DNA of 64,000 nt, from assembly GCF_000968175.1 (NCBI RefSeq), contig NZ_FO704551.1, positions 682,001 to 746,000 on the forward strand. Direction: 5' to 3'. The notes below the pieces were generated by a model, which had not been told where the DNA came from, did not search any database, and saw only the letters and a program-made list of their open reading frames with translations. Each line of letters begins with the position of its first letter. The stretch's first letter is position 1. Source of the stretch: Xenorhabdus poinarii G6. Its GTDB lineage: Bacteria > Pseudomonadota > Gammaproteobacteria > Enterobacterales > Enterobacteriaceae. A program made the translations under genes and the position numbers. Shown in pieces: positions 51,966-59,014 of the stretch.

Positions 51966-52826
51966 ATGGAAAATTTAATCATCACTGCTGCTGTAAATGG
52001 CGGAATAACTCCCAGAAGTAAGAATCCCGCAGTCCCACATACCCCAAAAGAAATTGCTGATGATGTCGTGCAATGTAGTTTGGCTGGTGCCAGTGTCGCC
52101 CATATCCACGCTCGTGATGAAGCTGGTAAGCCAAGCTATGATAGTAAAGTTTGGCGGGAAATTATTGAGCGTGTTCGCGAGCGTTCCAATATTATTCTCA
52201 ACCTGAGCACGTCCGGTCTAAACCTTCCGCAAGGTTTTCCAGAAGAAGAAGCATGGAATCACCTTCAGTACGGCCCAGAAATAGCCTCATTTAATTGCGG
52301 TTCTGTTAACCATGGCGATAAACCATTTATCAATAGCCCCGCACTTGCCAGAAAACTGGCGCTTGCCATCAAACAACACAATGTTACACCAGAGATCGAA
52401 GTTTATCATTCAGGTGTGATCAACGAAGCAATTACCCTTCAAAAACAAGGCTACCTTGGCTCCAAACTGATGTTTGCATTTGCTATGGGGATTCATGGTG
52501 GGGTTAGCCCGACCTGCAAAGATCTACTACATTTAGTCGATTGTCTCCCAGAAAACAGTATTTGGTCTGCTATTGGCATCGGTCAGGCACAGCTCCCACT
52601 AAATACCTATTCAATTTTGCTTGGTGGTCACGTCCGCACTGGACTTGAAGACAATATTTATTACCGCAAGGGTGAGCTTGCATCCAGCAATGCCCAGCTT
52701 GTTGATCGTATCGTCAGGCTATCTCACGAATTAGGCCGGGAAGTGGCCACTGCCGATGAGGCGAGAAAAATTTTAGGGTTAAGCCAAACTTCCAAGCCAG
52801 AAACAACCGCCGCCACGGTCATGTAA
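51966..52826 (+). CDS. beta-keto acid cleavage enzyme (BKACE, DUF849)
   Basis: BKACE enzymes convert a beta-keto acid plus acetyl-CoA into acetoacetate plus a new acyl-CoA, using zinc. The 286-residue TIM-barrel product has the zinc ligands His46 and His48 in AHIHARD and Glu228 in GGHVRTGLEDN, plus NLSTSG and the family C-terminal YYRKGELASSNAQLV, so it looks catalytically complete. The N-terminal loop is NGGI type. First gene of a six-gene plus-strand operon; 28 bases to the next gene. Substrate unknown. Confidence 0.88.
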   Translation: MENLIITAAVNGGITPRSKNPAVPHTPKEIADDVVQCSLAGASVAHIHARDEAGKPSYDSKVWREIIERVRERSNIILNLSTSGLNLPQGFPEEEAWNHLQYGPEIASFNCGSVNHGDKPFINSPALARKLALAIKQHNVTPEIEVYHSGVINEAITLQKQGYLGSKLMFAFAMGIHGGVSPTCKDLLHLVDCLPENSIWSAIGIGQAQLPLNTYSILLGGHVRTGLEDNIYYRKGELASSNAQLVDRIVRLSHELGREVATADEARKILGLSQTSKPETTAATVM

Positions 52827-52854
52827 TTTCAGTCAGTAAAAGGAATTAAATAAC

Positions 52855-53538
52855 GTGTTAAAAATCAAAGCTATTTCAGACACTAGCATGTATTCAGTCG
52901 TGAAGAAAGGTGCTGAACTTAGCACAGAAAACCCCGTGGTTATTTTGTTACATGGACGCCGCCAAACTGTAGATGATATGTCTAATCTTATCCAAAAACT
53001 GAATCTGGATGATGTGACCTATTTACTACCTTGTGCACCGGACACAACATGGTATCCACATGGGTTCACCCGTGACATTGAAGAGAATCAACCCTTTCTG
53101 AACAATGGCCTCGATTATATCAACGATGTACTTCAGGACTTGCTTTCACAAGGAGTGAGCAGTCAAAACATCTGGCTAATTGGCTTTTCGCAGGGCGCTT
53201 GTATGGCCGCCGAATTTTTGAGGCAATCGTTATATCAGGTTGGTGGTGCAATCATGTTCACCGGAGGTCTATTCGGGCCGAATTGCCCAAAAGCAGCATC
53301 TCAAAAAAATGTATTTAATGAAATGAAAGTGTTTCTAACGGGTAGTAACAACGATACTTGGGTCTCTGCTGAACGTGTGACACAAACGGCCGAATATTTT
53401 GATCAGTTGGGTGCGAAAGTGCATCTACAGATTTTTACCGAACGAGACCACTACATTTCTAAGTCTGAAATTGAGACAGCCAGAGAGTTAATCTCATCCA
53501 GCTTTGCTATGAATCATGGGGAGGTCGCATATGCATAA
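52855..53538 (+). CDS. alpha/beta-hydrolase, phospholipase/carboxylesterase family
   Basis: The 227-residue serine hydrolase has the oxyanion region VILLHGRRQ, nucleophile motif GFSQG near residue 105, an acidic residue in GSNNDTWVS and His in ERDHYIS, the usual triad. The family includes small carboxylesterases and acyl-protein thioesterases. The start is GTG with AGGA upstream. It overlaps the thiolase start by eight bases, so the two are translationally coupled. In this operon it may release a free acid from a thioester or ester; that is inference. Confidence 0.85.
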   Translation: MLKIKAISDTSMYSVVKKGAELSTENPVVILLHGRRQTVDDMSNLIQKLNLDDVTYLLPCAPDTTWYPHGFTRDIEENQPFLNNGLDYINDVLQDLLSQGVSSQNIWLIGFSQGACMAAEFLRQSLYQVGGAIMFTGGLFGPNCPKAASQKNVFNEMKVFLTGSNNDTWVSAERVTQTAEYFDQLGAKVHLQIFTERDHYISKSEIETARELISSSFAMNHGEVAYA

Positions 53539-54733
53539 CGCATATATTTGTGATTTCGTAAGAACTCCCATTGGTCGCTATGGAGGCTCACTTGCTTCGA
53601 TTCGCGCTGACGACCTGGCCGCAGTCCCACTGAAGGCTCTTAAAGAGCGTCACCCAAATGTGGATTGGCGTAAGGTCGATGATGTGATTTTAGGGTGTGC
53701 TAATCAGGCTGGAGAAGATAACAGAAACATCGCCAGAATGAGTTTGCTATTAGCTGGATTTGATAAAGAGGTACCAGGTTCAACGGTAAATCGGTTATGT
53801 GCATCTGGGATGGAAGCAGTTTCTAGCGCTGCTCGCGCCATTAAAGCTGGCGAAGCCAATCTGATCATTGCCGGTGGTGTTGAGTCTATGTCACGGGCAC
53901 CATATGTACTTGGGAAAACTGATTCACCTTTTGCTCGTAATGCTGAATTCTACGATACCACGATGGGCTGGAGGTTTGTTAACGCAAAACTGAATGAAAT
54001 GTACGGCACCTGCTCTATGCCTGAAACCGCTGAAAACCTTGCGGTCAAATTCCACATTACCCGCACAGAACAGGATGCGTTTTCGCTTTTGAGCCAGCAA
54101 AAATATAGCGATGCTAAAGAGCGAGGGTTCTTCAAAAATGAAATTGTACCTGTCGAAGTCAAACGCAAACGTCAGAGTAGCTTAGTTGTTGATACAGATG
54201 AACATCCCAGAGTCTCGAGTTTAGATACCTTGGCTAATCTCAAGCCGATTGTTCATCCAAATGGTTCTGTCAGTGCTGGCAATTCATCAGGCATTAACGA
54301 CGGAGCGGCTGCATTATTGATAGCTTCAGAACAGTCACTGTCAAATTACAAACTGGTACCAAAAGCTAGGATAGTGGCAACAGCCTGTGCCGGAGTAGAG
54401 CCAAATATTATGGGCTTCGGCCCAGTGCCAGCTATTAAAAAGGTACTAGAATTAACACAACTGTCGTTAGATCAAATGGACGTGATCGAGATAAATGAGG
54501 CATTTGCATCTCAGGTACTCTCTGTCGTTAAAAGCCTTGGCATTGAGGGAAACGACCCGCGTCTGAATCAGAATGGCGGCGCAATTGCGCTTGGTCATCC
54601 ACTTGGTATGAGTGGCGCGAGAGTGGTTGGCACGGCGGTTAATCAGCTCGAACAACAACGCGGACGTTATGCGCTTTGTAGTTTGTGCATCGGTGTCGGG
54701 CAAGGAATGGCCATGATCATTGAGCGAGTTTAA
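53531..54733 (+). CDS. acetyl-CoA acyltransferase, PcaF/PaaJ-like thiolase
   Basis: Thiolases of this type make or cleave 3-oxoacyl-CoA; PcaF/PaaJ act on 3-oxoadipyl-CoA (succinyl-CoA plus acetyl-CoA). The 400-residue product has the sub-family features CANQAGEDNRNIARMSLLLA, catalytic Cys90 in NRLCASGMEA, the GHP histidine (GHPLGMSGARV) and the second Cys in CSLCIGVGQG, all intact. I chose ATG at 53531, after GGGGAGG and matching PcaF (M.DAYICDAIRTP); ATG at 53516 lies before the ribosome site. No other beta-ketoadipate genes are nearby. Confidence 0.88.
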   Translation: MHNAYICDFVRTPIGRYGGSLASIRADDLAAVPLKALKERHPNVDWRKVDDVILGCANQAGEDNRNIARMSLLLAGFDKEVPGSTVNRLCASGMEAVSSAARAIKAGEANLIIAGGVESMSRAPYVLGKTDSPFARNAEFYDTTMGWRFVNAKLNEMYGTCSMPETAENLAVKFHITRTEQDAFSLLSQQKYSDAKERGFFKNEIVPVEVKRKRQSSLVVDTDEHPRVSSLDTLANLKPIVHPNGSVSAGNSSGINDGAAALLIASEQSLSNYKLVPKARIVATACAGVEPNIMGFGPVPAIKKVLELTQLSLDQMDVIEINEAFASQVLSVVKSLGIEGNDPRLNQNGGAIALGHPLGMSGARVVGTAVNQLEQQRGRYALCSLCIGVGQGMAMIIERV

Positions 54734-54779
54734 GAAGATTAGTCGCTCTGGAGTGGCTTTGGGTTGATATCACCGGCTG

Positions 54780-55865
54780 ATGTCACTTACAAAAACTATT
54801 TTAGTAAACAAATCCTGGGGTTACATCACCGTGGTATCAATATCAAATTCAAACAATGCAGTTCAACAAGGGTTAACCAAACGCTTACGCCGTTTGCGGA
54901 CGACTTCACTGATGAGAGAATTAGTCCGGGAAAATGAGGTTCAATTAAGTGATTTAATTTACCCAATATTCATCGAAGAAAACATCTCAAGCGAGGTGCC
55001 CATTACCGCTTTACCTGGTTTAGTCAGAATACCGGAAACACAGCTTGCTTCTGAAATAAAAGAGCTTTATGCGTTAGGGATCCGATACGTGATGCCATTT
55101 GGCATTAGTCATCACAAAGACGAAATAGGTAGTGATACATGGAACAGCAACGGTTTGCTTAGTCGTATGATCTCCACTATCAAATCTACGTGTCAGCAAA
55201 TGATGGTGATACCCGATATCTGTTTTTGCGAGTATACAACGCACGGGCATTGCGGTGTATTGACCAATCACGACGTAGATAACGATCAGACTGTGACAAA
55301 CTTAGTCAAACAGTGCATCAATGCAGCACGCGCTGGGGCCGATATGCTAGCGCCCTCTGCCATGATGGACGGCCAGATCATGGCTATTCGCCAAGGGTTG
55401 GATGAAGCTGGGTTTTCTCGTGTCGCCATACTCGCCCATAGCGCGAAATTTGCCTCTTCCTTTTACGGGCCATTCAGACATGCTGTTGAGTGCGATCTTA
55501 AAGGAGATAGACGAACTTATCAGCTCGATTATGCCAATTCCAGACAAGCGCTAAGCGAAGCATTGCTCGATGAGCAAGAAGGGGCTGACATCTTAATGAT
55601 CAAACCCGGTACGCCTTACTTGGATATCTTGAGCAGTTTGCGCCGCAAAACACTGCTTCCTCTGGCGGCATATCAAGTCAGCGGAGAGTATGCTGCTATC
55701 AAGTGCGCCGCTCAAATGGGCATTTTAAACGAACAAGAAACAGTCTTAGAAACACTGACAGGTTTAAAAAGAGCGGGAGCTGATCTCATCGTAACCTATT
55801 TTGCGAAACAGTTTGCAATCTGGAATCAATGTGATTCATACACCCTAGAGCATATAAAGGCTTAA
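54780..55865 (+). CDS. porphobilinogen synthase (HemB) paralogue
   Basis: HemB condenses two 5-aminolevulinate molecules to the pyrrole porphobilinogen. In the 361 residues, the Schiff-base lysines (Lys223 in HSAKFASSFYGPF, Lys275 in LMIKPGTPYLDI) and the zinc cysteines 148, 150 and 158 (CFCEYTTHGHC) are all present. Substitutions occur at usually conserved places: DYAN for DPAN and GEYAAI for GEYAMI. No good ribosome site precedes 54780; GTG at 54831 after GGGG would give 344 residues, nearer the usual 324-340. Its place in an accessory operon with an exporter argues against it being the housekeeping hemB. Confidence 0.87.
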   Translation: MSLTKTILVNKSWGYITVVSISNSNNAVQQGLTKRLRRLRTTSLMRELVRENEVQLSDLIYPIFIEENISSEVPITALPGLVRIPETQLASEIKELYALGIRYVMPFGISHHKDEIGSDTWNSNGLLSRMISTIKSTCQQMMVIPDICFCEYTTHGHCGVLTNHDVDNDQTVTNLVKQCINAARAGADMLAPSAMMDGQIMAIRQGLDEAGFSRVAILAHSAKFASSFYGPFRHAVECDLKGDRRTYQLDYANSRQALSEALLDEQEGADILMIKPGTPYLDILSSLRRKTLLPLAAYQVSGEYAAIKCAAQMGILNEQETVLETLTGLKRAGADLIVTYFAKQFAIWNQCDSYTLEHIKA

Positions 55866-55867
55866 AA

Positions 55868-56758
55868 ATGGGATTGAAGAACTATACCCTGTGCATTCTG
55901 ATCATGGCTATATGGGGCCTTAATTTTTCCGTCGTTAAACTGGGACTAAGTACGCTTGATCCAATGTTGCTGACCGGGCTGAGATTTACATTAGCGGCTG
56001 TTCCAGCCGTTTTATTTGTGAAAAAGCCTGATGTACATTGGTTTTATCTGGCTGCCTATGGTTTAACTTTTTCGGTTGGGGTGTGGGGACTTTCAACATG
56101 GGCGATAGGTGCGGGTTTATCACCAGGCATGGCCGCTTTGTTAATTCAGACGAATGTTATTTTCGGCTTGGTGCTTGGTTGGCTCCTACTCAAAGAATCG
56201 GTGAGCACCAACCGTTTCATCGGTTCATTAATCGCTTTACTTGGATTGGCCTTGAGCCTGACAGTTTCCGATGGTTCTGTCACTATGGAAGGCGTGTTAC
56301 TTATTCTGGTTGCCGCGTTGTGTTGGTCGGTTTCCGGCGTTTTGCTTAAAAAATCAAAAACAAAACAAGTTTTTGCCTTCAGCGTGTGGTCTATGCTCTT
56401 TGCTCCCATTCCACTTTTTTTCATTTCCTACATTCAGGTTGGGACAAACGGCTTTACTGCCTTAATAGAAAATATAACCATACTCGATATATTCTCAATT
56501 TTATACCAAGCTTATTGCACAACGCTGTTCGGTTATTGGATCTGGAATAGGTTGGTTGTGTCTTACCATTTATCTCATGTGGCTCCTTTTACTTTACTTG
56601 TACCAATTTTTGCCATTTTAGGTTCAAATATTTTGTTTCACGAGGCCATATCTTCACAAAAAGTGTTAAGCTGTGCTCTGATCGCAGTTGGTTTATTAAT
56701 TGGTAGTTTTCCTGCTACTAAATTCAAAGTGTTAGCACAGTATCTTAAATTGATGTAA
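55868..56758 (+). CDS. EamA-family (DMT) transporter
   Basis: A 296-residue membrane protein with ten predicted helices in two EamA repeats (MAIWGLNFSVVKLGLSTLDP at the start, LYQAYCTTLFGYWIWNRLV in the second half). Members export amino acids and small metabolites; some import. It begins two bases after the HemB stop, so the two are likely co-translated, and it is a good candidate exporter for the operon product. Confidence 0.88.
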   Translation: MGLKNYTLCILIMAIWGLNFSVVKLGLSTLDPMLLTGLRFTLAAVPAVLFVKKPDVHWFYLAAYGLTFSVGVWGLSTWAIGAGLSPGMAALLIQTNVIFGLVLGWLLLKESVSTNRFIGSLIALLGLALSLTVSDGSVTMEGVLLILVAALCWSVSGVLLKKSKTKQVFAFSVWSMLFAPIPLFFISYIQVGTNGFTALIENITILDIFSILYQAYCTTLFGYWIWNRLVVSYHLSHVAPFTLLVPIFAILGSNILFHEAISSQKVLSCALIAVGLLIGSFPATKFKVLAQYLKLM

Positions 56759-56786
56759 TCCAACGAGTTTAAAAAGGAAGGTTAGT

Positions 56787-57509
56787 ATTTTTAATCATCG
56801 ACAAATGTGTGTTCATACCGCACATGAGCTTATGAATATAGTGTGGAATGATAAGGCACCTGAGTTCGTAAAAGATGTTATGACCTCCACAACTACGATT
56901 GAAAGCCCAATTCAACTGTCTGTAGGATCTGATTCATTTTGCAATACTTTAAAAGTGTGGCAGCGTGCATTTCCAACGTTATTGTATAAAGAAGGTAGCA
57001 TTACAACTCATGATAACGAAATTGTTGTCGAATGGACCGTAAAAGGAAAACACCTAGGTGAATTCTTGGGTATTTCTGCAACGGGTAAAGATCTGGTTTA
57101 CCAAGGGAGTTCACGGTTTACTTTTATGCATAATAAAATCAGCTATTACTCATCTGTCGTTGACATCCAGAGCATATTAGGTCAATTAATGGAGAGCTCT
57201 TTAGCTCAATGCGAAAATCTAAAGCTGCGAAGCCCTTTAGAGGATCTGTATGATGTCATTCAACAATTGCTCTCGCCCTTTTTAACAAGGCGTCAGGTAG
57301 AGTGTCTTTCGTTGTCGACATTAAGTTTGTCAGTAAAAGAAGTAGCCACCATTTTAAAAATCAAAGATAGTTCAGTTCAAACCCATCTGAAACGAGCTTT
57401 CGAATTGCTTAACATCAGCAATAAAAAAATGTTCATGACTTATATTTGTGATAATAACACAATAGAGGTATTAATTAGAATGGGGGTATATCTGAAGCAA
57501 AAAATCTAG
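56787..57509 (+). CDS. SnoaL-like domain / LuxR-type HTH regulator
   Basis: The N-terminal 130 residues resemble the SnoaL-like/ester-cyclase fold (WTVKGKHLGEFLGISATGKD, then FMHNKISYYSSVVDIQSILG), which often binds small hydrophobic or aromatic ligands. Residues 165-225 are a LuxR-type HTH (LTRRQVECLSLSTLSLSVKE, SSVQTHLKRAFELLNI). No receiver or autoinducer domain is seen. Start: the strong AAGGAAGG at 56774-56781 is 23 bases from the first ATG (56805) but five from an in-frame ATT at 56787 (IFNHRQMCVH). I give the ATT start, a rare codon, with reservation; otherwise begin at 56805. Last gene of the operon and its probable regulator. Confidence 0.75.
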   Translation: MFNHRQMCVHTAHELMNIVWNDKAPEFVKDVMTSTTTIESPIQLSVGSDSFCNTLKVWQRAFPTLLYKEGSITTHDNEIVVEWTVKGKHLGEFLGISATGKDLVYQGSSRFTFMHNKISYYSSVVDIQSILGQLMESSLAQCENLKLRSPLEDLYDVIQQLLSPFLTRRQVECLSLSTLSLSVKEVATILKIKDSSVQTHLKRAFELLNISNKKMFMTYICDNNTIEVLIRMGVYLKQKI

Positions 57510-57689
57510 GTTCAATACGTTTTTTCAGCCAAATTTTGGCTTTATTGCAGTACTACACCGGTTGTCTTTTGATAGGTCTTGTCGCGAAGTTGACGAAGAA
57601 AGCTAACATGTTGATGATGTTCACTGAGCGAAATACCATTCCTCCTGAACCGTTGGGTTATAAAATATGCGCCACAACTTCGAAGCCAT

Positions 57690-57920
57690 ATTTAGAAATA
57701 AAAGCGTCGAGTGTTTATCTTATGGCAATACATAAAAGTTAAAGGTTGGTTGACTATTCTCGAGCTGTGGACATGTACGGAGTTATTATTGATTTTTATT
57801 TAAGTGAAACCCGTGATGAGCCGGCGGCACAAACGTTTTTCAATAAAGTCATCAACCGACACGGCTTACCCGAAAGGTAAAACGCCTTATGAGACTCTTG
57901 TTGAAAAAATGAAAGCTTAA
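57690..57920 (+). pseudogene. remnants of IS6-like and another DDE transposase
   Basis: Three frame-shifted pieces are visible: QYIKVKGW near 57727-57750, then RAVDMYGVIIDFYLSETRDE followed by PAAQTFFNKVINRHGLPER up to 57879. The order matches the IS6 family catalytic domain (TYIKVKG, then the RAVD segment and the xHGLPEK segment). Immediately after, in another frame, KTPYETLVEKMKA ends at 57920, typical of the C-terminus of an IS481/IS3-like transposase. Neither is functional. Confidence 0.75.
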
Positions 57921-58090
57921 AATGATCTGTCAGTCGAAGTCAGGGATCTCACACCTAAAGGCTCTTTTTTCGCCCTGCTATATAGATTTTTTCATTTCAG
58001 ATCTGTCCAGAATAAGTTTCTTCCTGTAATCCTGTTTGTTCTATTCACATTCTCTGCCGTCCTCCTCCCTGAAAACGGCATTGATAGGCA
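57921..58090. other. convergent gap between IS remnants and indA
   Basis: No gene seen. Together with the upstream remnant it separates the plus-strand BKACE operon from the minus-strand indigoidine-type genes. Confidence 0.4.
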
Positions 58091-59014
58091 TTAGTGCTGG
58101 GAATGATATACAACGGCCAATTGGCCAGCGACCTCGGCGGTATTCACTAACACGGCTGAATTCGCCGTGGCTGATCGCCCGTAAGTGGCCTGTTCTACCG
58201 CTTTCATAATAAATTTCGTCACTAGACTACCTGTCACCCCTTCAGTGGCAGCTTTCTTGATAGCATTCTGGATCGCTGCCTGAACATCGTCGCTGTCAAT
58301 CGCATCCTCCGGCTTGGTAGGTGTAGCCACAATCATGGCAGCGCTGCCCGGCAATGCATGATTAATATCAATTGCACGGGCTACTTCCGCCAAACTATCC
58401 AGGCGCTGCGGACTACGATAGCCACTGCTGCGGCAATAGAAGGCAGGGAAATCATCAGTCTGGTACGTTACCACTGGTACGCATTGGGTTTCCAGAAACT
58501 CCAGCGTGCGCCCGATATCGAGAATATTTTTAGCGCCGGCACAAACCACAGTGACTCTGCTGCGAGTAAATTGTATTAGATCTGAAGAGATATCCATGCT
58601 GTATTCTCCGCCTCGGTGAACGCCGCCGATGCCGGCCGAGGAAAAGAAGTCAATTCCGGCCAGTTCGGCCAGCATCAAAGACGATGCCACTGTAGTGGCG
58701 CCCATGCCTTTTTGCGCAAGCACAAAAGGCAGGTTATTGCTTGAAACTTTTGTGATAGACGACGTAGTGGCAAAGCGTTCAATCTGTTCTTGGTTCATCC
58801 CAATAAAAATCTCTCCGTCACAGATACCGATGGTTGCTGGCACTGCACCGCTGCGGCGGACTGCCGCCTCTACCGCTAAAGCGGTTTCCATGTTTGCGGG
58901 ATAGTTCAGCCCGTGAGTAATCACGTTCGATTCCAACGCGACTACCGCGTGGTTGTCCGCCAGGGCGGATTTCACTTCAGGATGAATAACTAAAGGTAGT
59001 TGGTTAACTAGCAT
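58091..59014 (-). CDS. indA: IndA, pseudouridine-5'-phosphate glycosidase family
   Basis: The family cleaves the C-glycosidic bond of pseudouridine 5'-phosphate to uracil and ribose 5-phosphate. In indigoidine clusters IndA is a conserved accessory enzyme whose proposed roles include protecting the pathway from damaged side products. The 307-residue product has ALESNVITHGL with the catalytic Glu, ITKVSSNNLPFVLAQ, FFSSAGIGGVHRGGEYSMDI and VVCAGAKNILDIGRTLEFLE with the catalytic Lys, all as in PsuG. Its ATG overlaps the indC stop by one base (TAATG). Pairing with indB and indC makes the ind assignment firm; in isolation it would be called psuG. Confidence 0.88.
   Translation of the reverse strand: MLVNQLPLVIHPEVKSALADNHAVVALESNVITHGLNYPANMETALAVEAAVRRSGAVPATIGICDGEIFIGMNQEQIERFATTSSITKVSSNNLPFVLAQKGMGATTVASSLMLAELAGIDFFSSAGIGGVHRGGEYSMDISSDLIQFTRSRVTVVCAGAKNILDIGRTLEFLETQCVPVVTYQTDDFPAFYCRSSGYRSPQRLDSLAEVARAIDINHALPGSAAMIVATPTKPEDAIDSDDVQAAIQNAIKKAATEGVTGSLVTKFIMKAVEQATYGRSATANSAVLVNTAEVAGQLAVVYHSQH

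Noticed and set aside
51966..56758. Interpretation of the BKACE operon as lysine fermentation (kce pathway)
   Set aside because: The partner genes kdd, kal, kamA and kamDE are absent and a HemB paralogue has no place in that route.
57536..57742. 68-codon plus-strand frame after the LuxR-type gene
   Set aside because: No ribosome site, no recognisable sequence, and it overlaps IS6-type transposase remnants in another frame.
58091..59014. Calling the PsuG-like gene a housekeeping pseudouridine catabolism gene
   Set aside because: No psuK or psuT beside it; it overlaps the indC stop and is accompanied by indB, the typical indigoidine grouping.
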